64,000 nt of DNA from Blasia pusilla (Eukaryota; Marchantiophyta; Marchantiopsida; Blasiales). The notes under the pieces were generated by a model. It was not told the origin of the DNA. It made no database searches and saw nothing but the letters and a program-made list of their open reading frames with translations. A program made the position numbers and the translations under genes. Each line of letters opens with the position of its first letter. Within the stretch, counting starts at the first letter, position 1. The stretch spans positions 28,954,001 to 29,018,000 of the forward strand of contig CM114273.1 of assembly GCA_050084515.1 (NCBI GenBank), written 5' to 3'. Below, piece by piece: positions 46,500 through 58,706 of this stretch.

Positions 46500-47880
46500 G
46501 CAATTAATTGTTAGACATACGCCGAATGGAAAGTGGGATAGAACTGTAATCATCTTATTGCATAGGGCGGATTGGACCTTAAGATCCATTCGGGAAGAGT
46601 GGAAACCTGTAGGGTGTGTCCGATTGGAACTCTCGTTCTGAATGTGGAGATGTGCCATCCACATAATAAAGTCAGAAGAAAGTTCAACACAACCTGCTTT
46701 GCGCCTACATTCTCTCACCTAGAGGTGATTAGGAACTCTAGTCCCGAATGACCTTCCCTACAGATGTTGAGATCCCATTAGAAAGAACATCGGGCGCCTC
46801 TACGCGAGACGAGAACGGACAACTTCTAGCGATACTGGAAGGTTCTGCTGGCAAGCACGCAGAGGGCCGAGTGCCCTAGATTGCATCTTAAGATCTGATA
46901 TAAGCGTTACATGACAAAGGGAAAATTGGATCTTAAGATCCCGTTGGGAAGGGTGGATCTTAAGGTCCACTCTTAAGCAGAGAAAAGCGTCAGCCTCTAG
47001 CGTAGGTCTCCGACTAGAACTATAGTTTCGAATGTTCCTAGTAAATAGAGGAGAGAGTTTTTGAGCCCAAAGGCCAACATTCTCTCACTTGGAGGTGATT
47101 GGAAACTGTAGTTCCGAATGATCTTCCAACGGGCCAAATGTCCTTAATTCGGATGTTAAGATCCGATTGGAGGGTCATCGGACTGTGGGTGAATTGGACC
47201 TTAAGATCCAATCGGGATGAGGAAGGGTAAGTCCGACTGGAACTCTTATTCCAATTGTTGCGAGGAGCCAACCCCCTTATGATGTCATCAGGGAGTTGAA
47301 AACAACTCCTTTGCGCATCTATCGCGATTCTATGAATTGTGGGATATCTGTTAAGAAATATGGACTGTCCGCTGGCAAGCACGCGGATGCACAAATGACC
47401 ATGAATCGGATCTTAAGATCCGATATAAGCGTCACAGGACAAAGGGCGAATTGGATCTTAAGATCTCGTCGGGAAGGGTGGATCTTAAGGTCCACTCTTA
47501 AGTAGAGAAAAGCGTCAGCCTCTAGCTTGGGTCTCCGACGGGAACTTTAGTTCCGAATGTTTCTAGTAAATAGAGGAGAGAGAGAGAGTTTTGGAGCCCG
47601 AAGGCCAAAATTATCTCACCTGGAGGTGATTGGGAACTGTAGTTTCAAATGACCTTCCAACGAGCGGAATGTCCTTAATTCGGATCTTAAGATCCGATCG
47701 AAGGATCATTGGACTATGGGTGAATTGGGCCTTAAGATCCAATCGGGATGAGGAAGGGCAAGTCCCATTGGAACTTTAGTGATCTTCTAACGGATCTTAA
47801 GATCCCATTCCAAAGAACATCATGTGTCTTTCCGTGTAAGTCAGAGAGGGACAACTCGCCACCAGGCTGGAAAAATCTCA
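46500..47880. repeat. Palindrome-rich array, ~530 bp unit, about two copies
   Basis: The block with GGATCTTAAGATCCGATATA, GCGTCACAGGACAAAGGG and GAGAAAAGCGTCAGCCTCTAGC occurs at about 46880-47060 and again at 47405-47590. A second block with GAATTGGACCTTAAGATCCAA recurs at about 47150-47260 and 47685-47790. Palindromes of the types GATCTTAAGATC and GGAACTnnAGTTCC are scattered throughout. No coding capacity. Confidence 0.82.
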
Positions 47881-47939
47881 CTTGACTTTCTAAGGTGGAC
47901 GTCACCTTGAGACATTTGGATCCTCAAGTATCCTATTAG

Positions 47940-48010
47940 AATCCTATGTAATACTCGCTCATTCCATTAGAAAACCATTCTAATGGAATGAGCAAGGATT
48001 ATATAGGATT
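47940..48010. repeat. Hairpin, 33-bp arms with 3 mismatches
   Basis: 47940-47972 (inner part GCTCATTCCATTAGAA) is inverted at 47978-48010 with a 5-nt loop. The inner 16 bp are perfect. A precursor-like fold is possible but no conservation evidence exists here. Confidence 0.88.
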
Positions 48011-48920
48011 CCAACTGAAGTCAATTTGAGATGATCTATCCGTGCCCTTTCTTCAATCTCACCCATTGGTTTTCATAATTGATTGAGGAGTGGCTTGGAT
48101 GATTTCGACATATGGAGTTTTGATCTAATGCGCGATATCTTTTCTTTACAGGGATCCTGAATTTGTGACGTCCAAATTTGAATTTTGAAATGGATGCGAG
48201 TATTAGGTTAAGTAACGTAGGTATGCTGATATGGATCTAATCTGGACCGCTAGTTGCTCATTGAGTCTTTCATGAATGACAAGTATAAGTAGCAACATTT
48301 TCCCATATCATTTTTTTGCTATCGATCTCTCTGCACTAGAGGTGAAGAGCGCTTGCTCTACAAGTGAGGGAAGAATGTGAGCGCCCGGTTGTTGATCTTT
48401 TGTAGGTCGATGCAGAAATACATTTTTTTCTTCTCCCTCCGAATGCAACACTTGTGTTGTTGTCGATCTGATCTACGATGGAGTTCAAAAGGAGTTCATT
48501 CTGATGTCAATTGCGGCAGGATAGAAAATGCCTCTCGGGGGATTTCAGATACTATGACTTTCGAGCCTAAAGGAAAATTTCTTGTCAAGGTTTAGGGTAG
48601 AGAATGACGTCTTTTCCAGCCTTTCTTCAATGTGTATTCGGCACGCAACGCGCCGAATGCCTTGGCATTGTATCTTGATATTCGTAAAGGGAATACAAGG
48701 AGGTTCTAACATTCCTATTGGTCAAGTCATATAACTGATTTGAAAATCCAATGCGCTTGGCATATGAATCGTACATCCAAACTAGTATCATGCCCATCTA
48801 GATAGCTCCTTAGAGGTCTCGCAAAGTTCATTTTGGACTCCATTTCCAAGTAGTAAGGCATAGTTTCTCATTCTCATTTCTAGCACTGGAGGGAATAGTT
48901 CCACCGATTTCACTTAGAAA
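48011..48920. other. No gene recognised
   Basis: Spacer between two arrays. The ORF 48377-48595 has no known motif. No repeat of the neighbouring arrays is visible until about 48930. Confidence 0.45.
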
Positions 48921-48929
48921 CTTCCGTTC

Positions 48930-51900
48930 TGTATGCCCTCGTTTAGGGCTTCCTTATCGTTTCTGGAACTGGAATGGCAATTCCGATTGATCCTCCTCCT
49001 CATTTTGAGAACCAGATCTTTACTTTCAATGGTGAGGCAATAAAGAAAGAGGCTGGCGATTTGATTTGGGAACTACAGTTCCAAAAGCTGTGGTTTAGGT
49101 AGGGACTCCCGTCTCTGGAACCGGAACATGAGTTCCGATTGCTCTTCCTTCTAATTTCGAGAATTGGATGTAGAGTTCCGATCGTGAGGAAGCCGGGAAG
49201 GAGGACGGGGAGCTCATTTGGGAACTTCAGAGATGGACTCTCATCTATGGAATCGGAACCTGAGTTCTGATTCATCCTTCTCCTCATTTCATGAAGTGGA
49301 TCTCTAGTTTCGAGGGTGTGGAAGTCAGGAAGGAGGCCCACAATATCAACTTGTGAAGTACAACTCCAAACGCGCCCGTTCGGGCTCAGTTTTTGTGTCA
49401 GTAACCTGAGTTCTCATTAATCCTGGTCCTCATTTCGAGAACAGGATCTCTAGTGCCAATAGCGAGGAATCCAGTCAGGAGGCTCGGGATCTCATTTGGG
49501 AACTAAAATTTTGAAAGCAGCCGTACCCTTAACCCTAAACCCATTTGGGCTCAGTTGTCAAGGCTGGAACCGGAACCTGAGTTTTGATTCATCCTCTTTC
49601 ACGTTTTGAGAAGTAGATCTAGAGTTTTGATGGTGAGGTAGCAAGGGAAGAGGCCGGCGATTTCATTTGGGAAATATAGTTCCGAAAGCAATGGTTTGGG
49701 CTCAGTTTTCCTCTCTGGAACCGGAACCTAAGTTCTGATTGATCCTTCTTCTCAATTTGAGAACTTAAACTAGAGTTCCGAACGTGAGGTAGTAAGGAAA
49801 GCGTTTGGCGATTTGTTTTGGGAATTACAGTTGTGAAAGCAGCAGTTCGGGCTCAGTTGTCCTCTCTGGAACCATAACTTGAGTTCCGATTGATCCTCCT
49901 TCTCATTTCGAGAACTGGAACTAGAGTTCTGATGGTGAGGTATTAAGGAAAGCGGCTGGAATTTTCATTTAGGAACTATAGGTCCAAAAACCCTTATTTA
50001 GGTTGGTACGCCCGTCTTTGTAACCGAAACTTGAGTCCCGATTGATCATCCTTCTGGTTTTGAGAATTGATCTAGAGTTCCCAAGGTAAGGTAGGAAGGA
50101 AAGAGATCGGAGATTTGATTTGGGAACTACAGTTCCGAAAGACCTCATTCTGTGATGGACTCTCGTTTATGGAACCGGAACCTGAGTTCCGAATAATCCT
50201 CCATCTAGTTTTGAGAACTCGATGTAGAGTTCCAATGATGAGGACGCCGAGAAGGAGGATGGCGAACTTATTTAGGAACTACAGTTCTGAAAGTACCCAT
50301 TCGGGCTTAGTTGTCGTTAGAAGAACCGGAACCTGAGTTCCGATTCATCCTCGTTCTCACTTCAAGAACGGGATCTCTACTTCCGATAGTGAGGAATCTA
50401 ATAAGGAGGGCCGCGATCTCATTTGAGAAATGGATCTCTAGTTCCGAAAGCAGCCATTCAGGCTCAATTGTCAAGTCTGGAATCGGAATCCGAGTTGCAA
50501 TTCATCATCCTTCTCATTTTGAGAACTGGAACTAGAGTTTTGATAGTGAGGTAGTAAAGAAATAGGCTGGCAATTTGATCTGGGAACTAGAGTTCCGAAA
50601 GCCCTTATTTAAGTAGGGATTCCTGTCTTTGGAACCGAAACCTGTGTTCCAATTGATCCTCCTTCTCATTTTGAGAACTGGAACTAGAGTTACAATGGTG
50701 AGGTAGTACGGAAAGAGGTCAGTGATTTGATTTGGGAACTATAGTTCCGAAAGCCCTTGTTTAGGTAGGGACTCCCGCATCTAGAACAAGAACATGTATT
50801 CCGATTGATCTTGCTTCTCATTTCGAGAACAAGATCTCTAGTGCCAATATTGAGGAATCCGATAAGGAGGCCGGTGATTTCATTTGGGAATTACAGTTCC
50901 GAAAGCAGCCGTTTGGGCTCAATTGTCGAGTCTAGAACCAGAACCTGTATTCCGATGGATCCTCCTTCTCATTTCGAGAACCGGAAATAGAGATCCGATT
51001 TGATCGGTGATTTGATTTGGGAATTGGTGTTTTAGAAAGCCCTTATTTAGGTAGGGACTCCCGTATCTGGAACCAAAAGCTGTGTTCCGATTTATCCTGC
51101 TTCTCAATTGGAGAAGTGGATCTCTAGTGCCGATAGTGACGAATCTGACAAGGAGGCCGGCGATTTGATTTGGGAACTACAGTTTTGAAAGGCCTTGTTT
51201 AGGTAGGGACCCCCATTTCTAGAACCAGAACCTGAGTTTTGATTGATCCTCCTTCTCATTTTGAGGCTAGATCTAGGGTTCCGATGGTGAGGAAGCCGGG
51301 AAGGAGGACGGCGATCTCATTTGGAAACTACGCTTCCGAAAGCACTCGTTCGGGCTCAGTTCTCGTGTCTGGAAGCGGAACCCTGAGTTCCGATTGATCC
51401 TCCTTCTCATTTCAAGAATTGGATCTATAGTTTCGATAGTGAGGATTTTGATAAGGAGGCCCATAATCTCATTTGGGAACTACAGTTTTGAAAGTAGCCG
51501 TTCGGGCTCAGTTGTCGTGTCTGGAACCGGAACATGAGTTTCGATTGATCCTCCTTCTCTTTTCAAGAACTGGATCTATAGTTCCCATTGTGAGGTAGCA
51601 TGCATAGAGCCCAGTGATTGGATTTGGGAACTCTAGTTCTGAAAGCACGGATTTAGGTATTTTGTTATCATTTATTTAACTAGATCTATAGTTTCAATTC
51701 TCAGGTACTCTCCATGACCGAAGCCCACTTCTAATTTTGAGAACCAGATCCTCATTCTCATTTCAAGAACAGGATCTCAAGTTCTGATAGTGAGGATTCC
51801 GATAAAGAGGCCCGTGATCTCATTTGGGAACTACAGTTCCGAAAGCAGCCATTCGAGCTCACTTGTCATGTCTGGAACCAGAACCTGAGTTCCGATTGAT

Positions 51901-52160
51901 CCTCCTTCTCATTTCGAGAACCGGATCTCTAGTTTTGATAGTGAGGATTCGGATAAGGAGGCCCACTATCTCATTTGGGAACAATAGTTCAAAAAGCAGC
52001 CGTCTGGGCTCAATTGTCGTGTTTGGAACCAGAACCTGAGTTCCGATTGATCCTCCTTCTCTTTTCAAGAACTGGATCTATAGTTCCTATTGTGAGATAG
52101 CAAGCATAGAGGCCAGCGATTGGATTTGGAAACCCTAGTTCTGAAAGCACGGGTTTAGGT
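48930..52160. repeat. Tandem satellite, ~152 bp period, about 21 copies
   Basis: The motif CTGAGTTCCGATTGATCC followed by CTTCTCATTTCGAGAAC recurs about every 150 bp (near 48985, 49135, 49262, 49410, 49575, 49725, 49880 and on to 52040). Each unit also has GGGAACTACAGTTCCGAAAG, a near-palindrome, and CATTCGGGCTCAGTTGTC. Copies are roughly 75-90% alike, so the array is old. The many short ORFs here are repeat by-products. Confidence 0.9.
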
Positions 52161-52449
52161 ATCCGTTCATTTTTGTATTCAAAGCTATCAAACTAAGCAT
52201 AGATCCATACTTCCGATGCAATTGAATGTATGGCTTTTATTGTGGGGCGGGAGATGTCATGCAGAGTTGGATTCCTGAGTTCCCTTCGTGAACGTATTTT
52301 GGTCGTTCTATCATTTCTAGAAGTGTTGTGCATGTTAGTGTTTAGGTTTTAGGGTTTGCAACTACACTTCCGATTCACACCCTACATGTAGAGTTACAAA
52401 AATGGTTTAGGGAATTGGATTCAGTTATCGTTTGTTTAACTATATCTAT

Positions 52450-52523
52450 AGTTCCGATTCTTAGGTACTCCCGACCGACCGAAGCCAGCTTCGGTCGGTC
52501 GGGAGTACCTAAGAATCGGAACT
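52450..52523. repeat. Perfect 36-bp inverted repeat with 2-nt loop
   Basis: AGTTCCGATTCTTAGGTACT... at 52450-52485 is repeated exactly inverted at 52488-52523, separated by CA. The left arm resembles a satellite edge sequence also present near 51690-51730, so the right arm is probably a new inverted copy. Confidence 0.95.
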
Positions 52524-52559
52524 GAGCAAGAACTTTGGGTGATTCGACTGAGGTTGTCA

Positions 52560-52970
52560 CAATGCAATTGTGGGACTCAGGCCTGTAACCGCCTTACTGC
52601 ATTTTAGTTTTGAATGCGTTTTGCAGCTGGCTAGCCGTGCTTTCCGAGGAGTTAGGTCACTAGTCTATATATCTATTGCGTTCATAGTTTGAACTTCTGT
52701 CCTTTAGTCCTATCTTACTAACGTCGATAATGGTGGAGGGACAAGAAGAAGGAGGAATGTCAAAGGCTTCAATACTTGGCCTCTGATGCTTGGGTTTCTT
52801 CCTAACAGTGTATTTACTTTCATTAAAGGGATTGGCTCATGCCGTTTGGATAATCGACGTAACAGTTAGTATGCTAAGATCTACTCCTGCGAACCACACA
52901 GATTATGATCTACATTCAAGTATGGACTTGAGATCCTATTGCAAGCAGTTAGAAGCCTATTCTGGTAATG
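52560..52970 (+). other. Unrecognised short coding-like stretch
   Basis: From an ATG near 52730 the frame reads MVEGQEEGGMSKASILGL, a TGA, then a hydrophobic run (GFFLTVYLLSLKGLAHAVW). This could be a membrane or signal segment of a broken exon. No family recognised. Confidence 0.25.
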
Positions 52971-52974
52971 GTTT

Positions 52975-53240
52975 GAACGTAGTACCACTTCAAATGCTGA
53001 AACGGTCCGTTCAGACGCGGTAACGTTTTTGATGTAGTAGCCTTTCCGATGTGGTAAGGATCTAGACGTAGTACCCTCTTAGACGTGGTAGTGCTCCAGC
53101 CTTGTAGCCCTTCAAGTTTGCAAACGCGACACATGTAGTAGTCCTTCAGGCTTGGAAACCCTTTAGACTTGGTACCCCTTGAGGAGGTATCCCGGATTCT
53201 CACGTCGTGGCGATTCATACGGAGTACCCCTTCGGCGTTG
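52975..53240. repeat. Degenerate minisatellite, ~20 bp unit
   Basis: Units resembling CTTCAGACGTGGTAGCCC recur about a dozen times with variable spacing, using AGACGTAGTACC, AGACGTGGTAG, AGACTTGGTACC and relatives. The phase is irregular. Confidence 0.7.
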
Positions 53241-53859
53241 TGCTAAGTTGTTTGTACTGCGGAAAAAAAAAACCAATCATGAAGAATTACTACCGTTCAC
53301 TACTTCGTGTTTCAATTGGTAGAGGTTTTGAGGGAGTAATTCTACAACTGCCCTACAAATGTACTCTGTTGTAGCCACGGAAGCCTACATAGTTTTGGCA
53401 GGAAAATGTACGCTAGTACCTAATATGGAAGTTTGATTGAACCGCGGGGATAGATTGGAACGTTTGTTAGGGTAAGGAATCTTATAACACAATCAGGCTA
53501 TTGTCAAATTTCCTCCTCTTTTGGATAGTGAGTTTCTGACCAAGGTGGACATCATCCTTGTTGGATTCAATTGGGTGTTGGGGACGTCATTGTTGTTAGT
53601 TTTAGTATCAATTCCTAGATTTGCGAGAGAAACAGAAGGACAATAGCTGATACATTTTTGAATAAGGAGTTTGGATTGAATCTGGTGCTTTCAATGGCCC
53701 CCCTAGTTTCAAAATCTTTAGCTCATTGAATTCCACCGCAGACCAGAGCAACAAGTGCCCAAGGGATCGAGTTCCGAAATTCGTGAGGTTATGCAGATCT
53801 CCAATTTCCAATTCACCAAGGTTAGTTCACGTCTACATTTGTTCGCACTAGATGGATTG
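53241..53859. other. No gene recognised
   Basis: No tandem structure and no long frame on the plus strand. Possibly intron or leader of the following gene. Confidence 0.4.
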
Positions 53860-54706
53860 ATGATGAGTACTATATTGCTTGATTCTTGCCTATCGTGCGT
53901 TAAGATTCTCTCCTGTGTTTAACGCATTGCTTACAAATTCTCGTGTTGCAATAAATTTTTCGGTCTACAATCATGGTTTAGAAGCACATTCTTACCCGGA
54001 CAAAGGCTCTAGGCGCTTTGATCCACAACAGAAGAATGCCTTTCAATTTGAATTCCATAAAGCCAATTGTTCGGGCTTATGGGATGGATGAACTTTAGAA
54101 TATCGGCTACGCAAGGGATGTCCGAAATAAGACTGAATGTCAAACTTGTAGGGAAGGAGAGCGCAATTTTGGGTGGAATGCGCTTGATTGGGTGTAGCAT
54201 TATTGCTAGTGACACGTTTTTGGTGTTGCACCTTTTAGACACAACTAATGAAGAGAACTATTATATGGATGTTAGTCAATTGGTCGTTTATCGAGCCGAA
54301 CTCAATTCGGGAGTTCAAACTCTTCCCTCGGATGTCCAGGAGCTAGTGATGAGAGGTCCTGTTTCATCGGACATTCAGGATGTTGGTACATTTTTTAGAG
54401 AGGTGATTACGGGGGGTAGCTACCGGGATTGCTACCCCTGAGTTTGCCTTACCATTGATGGTACAAGAAGAAAAAAAGTTAGCGCGCATTGGGCTGGGGA
54501 AAGAGACGAAAAGTGCTCATCTAGCAAAGGCTGTAGACTCTGCGTTAGAGATTGGGTCTATTGTGATAGTCCAGGAAAATGAAGTCGCCAAGCTTGATGC
54601 AAGGGCGACACAGGAACTCGTCGAGTATGCGAGGCTGGCACAAGAGAGATTGTGGGAGCAATTCAAGGATCTTTATATTCCAAACTCTACTCTGAAAATC
54701 TTTTGA
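53860..54706 (+). pseudogene. Unrecognised protein, island gene A
   Basis: Three successive frames together look like one coding region: 53879-54091 (AYRALRFSPVFNALLTNSRV, FDPQQKNAFQFEFHKANCSG), 54100-54441 (SEIRLNVKLVGKESAILGG, LVLHLLDTTNEENYYMDVSQ, VTELVMRG-like) and about 54418-54706 (GIATPEFALPLMVQEEKKLA, then an Ala/Glu-rich helix to NSTLKIF and TGA). Frame changes near 54090 and 54418 could be short introns or shifts. The composition is that of a soluble globular protein with an amphipathic C-terminal helix. I recognise no family and assign no function. Confidence 0.45.
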
Positions 54707-55500
54707 TTAAATGTCAATGATTTCAAACTTGCCCCGCTTGACATCAAAGCGAGGGAGCTTTATTAGGAGTGAGTGAATGCCTTGATGCATAGTCTCTTGG
54801 GGACTAGATATATCATAGCAAAAAGTATAAACACATTTATTGTTGTTCCTTTTACATACGATATTGCAAGAGCAAGTGATGAATATCGGGGGGACCATTT
54901 ACTAGTTGCCCTCTCATAAGAGGAGATAGTTGATGGGTACCTACGTGATGGTAAAAAAATCTACTAGTGGCCAATTATTGGTCTGCATAAGCAATTTCCT
55001 TCTCTAAACTTCAAGAGGCGATCGGGGACGATTTTTTCCAAAGTCTCATGTGTATAGTAGTATAGTAGTTTGGGGAGAAGAGTGTCCCAGAAATCAACTT
55101 CGGTATTGCAGCCTCTCCTCACTTCACAATGAAGAGGACGCATATGCTAGCAAAGTGGAGACTCCGATAAGAATGTTGACCATGACGAAGAGGCTGAACG
55201 CCCATTTCAGTTCCAACCACAAGGAGATAAACACCTTCGTCTACAATTGCTTTCCCGCGATATGGAATATGTGGCATGTTGTCATGGTTGCCTACGAGGA
55301 AGGTAAACTCATGGCACGAGATGGTCTCGCGTACTCCGAGTACTGGCAAAGACATAAAATGAGCGTTGAGAAGAGGAGCTCAAGAAGACTAACTTGACAC
55401 CACTCCAAGGGCTTGACGAGGAGAATGTGATGTGAGTCGCAGAAGAACTCCTGCAATTGAGTGTGCAATTGCAACCAACATCTACTCAAAAAATATGAAA
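54707..55500 (+). other. Ambiguous stretch, possible exon 55050-55397
   Basis: A 115-codon open frame (WGEECPRNQLRYCSLSSLHN, FVYNCFPAIWNMWHVVMVAY) lies between two more convincing coding parts. It has no recognised motif and the reverse strand is equally open, so coding status is uncertain. Confidence 0.3.
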
Positions 55501-56382
55501 TGAAGACTTGATTGACCTGAAATCATACTGCGATAAATTGAAACGCAAACAAGTGAATGTAGGCGCCATCTGCAAGTTCTTTTTCCCTGAGAGGAAGATC
55601 TCTGTTGGGAGAAGTTGCCGAGATTGCAATGAGAAGCTCATTTCGGATAAGGAATTCTGCGTTGATGATGTGCAGATTCTCCTCGACATTCTGCTCAAGG
55701 AGAAGATGTATTTAAGGAAGCATCTCTCCTTTGGCACGCAAGCCAAATTTGGTGTTCCTCCTAATGAATTTTGTAGAACATTGCAAGATTTAATGCAATT
55801 GCGGAGGGACAAGCGCCCAACGATTGACTTTCTTGTATCTACCTACAAGGAAGTCATTAGGAGTTTTGATACAACCTCACCCAGATTTTTCCGAATGTTG
55901 GAAATTGGGCGGTGGAAGATGACGGATGGGTTGTACTTTTTGATATAGTATTTGTAAATATGGTTAGCGCTTCAAATGATTATGAGCGGCTAAGTGTAGA
56001 AGAATTTAGAGAATCTGTTGACAAGGTATCTCGTCTCAATGCAAGCGAAAGATTATTGATGTTCTCCGCTAAGATAGAAATACTCGGGATTCTTATAGTT
56101 GCATGCCAGAGAGCCTCCCATCTCTGGTTTATAGTAATTCCTTATACAATGAGATTTCCAATGACGGATCCAAAGAGACAGAGGATTCGGAGTGGAGGAT
56201 GTCTCATGGTTGTTATAGCGGTATTTGTCAATGGTTTTGATGAGTCCACTCTGGACAAAAAACTCGCTGTTGTAAACAGCGTACTTGGCGGAAAAGTTCT
56301 TCCCACCTCCCTCAGTGATACAAGAGATAGGATCTCTGAGGATCCTTCCGACCCTCAGAGAGAACGAGTTTCGAATGTGTAA
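55500..56382 (+). pseudogene. Unrecognised protein, island gene B
   Basis: Frame 55508-55948 reads MIDLKSYCDKLKRKQVNVGA, CRDCNEKLISDKEFCVDDVQ, LLDILLKEKMYLRKHLSFG. Near 55905 the coding sense moves to another frame, which continues as EDDGWVVLFDIVFVNMVSAS, VEEFRESVDKVSRLNASERL to TAA at 56380-56382. The CRDC with later Cys residues might bind metal. The frameshift suggests decay, unless a tiny intron is present. No family recognised. Confidence 0.45.
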
Positions 56383-56818
56383 CCTCGTGGAGATTTTCTC
56401 CAGCTTGTCAAAGGTTGGAGTACGGAAGAATGCCATTGTGGTAAATATAGGTTGCCATGTACTCGCGGCTCTAGTGGTGAGTTTCTCTTTCAGAACCTAA
56501 GTTCCGATCATGATTACATGCATTCAGCTTAAGTTCTTATTCAAAGACATGTACTAACTCCCCGAGCTGGTATCGTTACAACTTTCGGGCATCAATTTCC
56601 AAGCATTCTGTCTGGAAGTGGATGGGGAAAAATTGTCAGACTTCTGCCTGAAATTCGATCGATGCAAACCGTAGTCTTCTAAGGACTATCTCGGCAATGA
56701 AGTCCGAACTAGATCCGAAGATGACACCTTCTGAAGGCAAAAAATAGGCGGATGCTCGGGATCGCAAAGGAGCAAAGGACCCACACATGGAAGCGGAGTT
56801 AGAAGATGATGACGAATC

Positions 56819-58706
56819 ATGAGCAAGCTCCTGGGATTTTGTGCCTTGAATCATGCCAAACATTTTTTTCTCTTCGCACTGCTATTCAATTCAAGCACGC
56901 CTATTACTGATTTTGGTTGGTTTATGGCTCAAGACAATGGAGTTGCCGAGAGGGATGAGGGTGAGGGATTGGCTCCCCCAACTTTTGAAAGGGTGACATC
57001 GCCTGATGTGTTGAACCCTCAATTTTTTACAGGGGAGACTAGTGCTGTAGCTACTCCTGGTTAGGCAAGATATTCCGCCAGAACTATCCCCACACCGCTG
57101 GGAGAAAATATCGTAAGTTGAATTTAAGAAACTCGTTATGAAAAAACTTTTACACTTTTGAGTGGGACGATGACTATTACATATGGAATTCTAATCTAAG
57201 TATTTGTTTGCGAAGCAATCATCGTCGATTGGTGGAAAATCACTTGGACTATCGGGGCTCACTCCCAAGGGAGAGAAGGATGACGAAGTGCTGGAGAGCA
57301 AATCCAAGCAGACGCCATCGTCAAAAACACCAACTACGGTGAGAAATTTATATGATCCTCCTAATGCCTGCAAATCCTTCCGGTATTAGTTTCAAATTAA
57401 TTTTTTTTTTCTCATTATGTTGAGTGTCCACAGGGAGAAAATAAAAGGGAGGGACTGCGTAGGACGGGGAAGCTGATTCCGACCTCATCGGGCTTTCCTA
57501 CTCCAGTGAGCAACCCAATTATTTTTTCCTATTCTGATTTCAATTTCTGAGCTTCTTCTTGCACTGATGTAGAACTTAAATTCTCATTATGTGGAGCATT
57601 TTTCCACTACACAAGGAGAAGAAGAGAGAGAGGGACTGCTTGGGACGGAAAAGCAAACTCCATCGTCAGAATCTCCTTCTGAGGTGAGCAACCCAATTAA
57701 TATTTCATATTATATTTTCAGTTTCTTTGCCTCCTCTTGTACTGATATAGAACTTAAGTTCTCATTTTGTCCAACATTTTGCCACTACACAAGGAGACGA
57801 GGAGAGCAAGGGTTTAGGGTGAAAAGGGGATTGAGGGACTCGAGGGTACGGGAAAGCTCATTGGAATGTTATCGGCTTCTCCAAATCACGTGAACAAGTA
57901 AAATAGTGATTAACTCATCTAAAGTTCTGATTGTATTTTGGATCTCCACACTTTGAATTCAGAAAAGAAGACCTCATATTGTGGTTGGTTTCATGCAGGA
58001 GTCACACGATGGAATGCATAGTAGGTCGACGTTTGAGTGTTCAGCAGTTGGTGACTCGTAACTTAGAAAAGTAGTAAACACTATCCTCCGGAATGACTTA
58101 GCCACTACACTCAAAATATTGGATTCTGAAAACTCTAGACATAATTTCTCAAGTTCCGCCTCGAGCTCTAGTGTCTACAAAGCCTGCGGCTTCAGCAAGA
58201 AGTACATCGCCGAAGAAAGCTGCTAGGCCACAATATGAAGGGAGAACAAACATTGACATATCCGGGACACGTAGAGTCATTGCGCCGAAGACTTCTCTGG
58301 GAAACGTGGACTGAGAAAGCACACAAAACGGATCCCATGTAGAACAGTATCAACGACTGTTGGAGACTCTAACGGTTCGGACGCTTCTCCGAAAATTGTA
58401 GCTATAAAACCTTCAAAGAAAAATAAGCATAATAATACTTCCCCAACACATGGAACATCTCCAGATAGTACTAGCCCGGGGACCAACATCGATCGGGGGA
58501 CCTCGTCCTTGGTAAGACTCAATCGGCATCTTTACTATCAGGGGTTTCATTCAGACTTTGATTATACCGAAAGAGAGTTGAGATTACTAGCGGATGGTGG
58601 TTCCATAAAGTCGAGCATGGAGGATAGAACCTCTTTGGAAACCATTAGGGAAATGCTTGCGGAAATTAGATCTTTGGATTTTAGCATGTGGGGGAGCTTG
58701 AAGTGA
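56819..58706 (+). CDS. Multi-exon Ser/Thr/Pro/Lys-rich protein with duplicated exons
   Basis: A possible first exon at 56819-57061 starts MSKLLGFCALNHAKHFFLFA. Then come short exons ending in similar sequences: GEKDDEVLESKSKQTPSSKT (to about 57340), a copy with KLIPTSSGFPTP (57432-57505), KQTPSSESPSE (57607-57681) and a fourth, diverged one (57788-57860). Each is followed by an intron beginning GTGAGCAACCCAAT or similar. The ~180 bp exon-intron unit is tandemly repeated. Distal parts are rich in S, T, P and K (STSPKKAARPQYEG, KPSKKNKHNNTSPTHG) and end in a more folded tail, GFHSDFDYTERELRLLADGG to SMWGSLK and TGA at 58704-58706. A TGA near 58310 or a missed intron breaks the distal part. Disorder and possible nuclear location are inferred. 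No family recognised. Confidence 0.4.

Noticed and set aside
46443-47505. Short ORFs within the 530-bp array
   Set aside because: They cross palindromic repeat units and are not kept between the two copies.
47940-48010. microRNA precursor
   Set aside because: Arm length and mismatches would allow it, but similar hairpins at unrelated sites here are better explained by local inverted duplication, and no conservation or expression can be seen.
48930-52160. Possible CRISPR-like or coding repeat because of regular spacing
   Set aside because: Units are contiguous ~152 bp satellite copies without unique spacers. Open frames come from the repeat period and occur on both strands.
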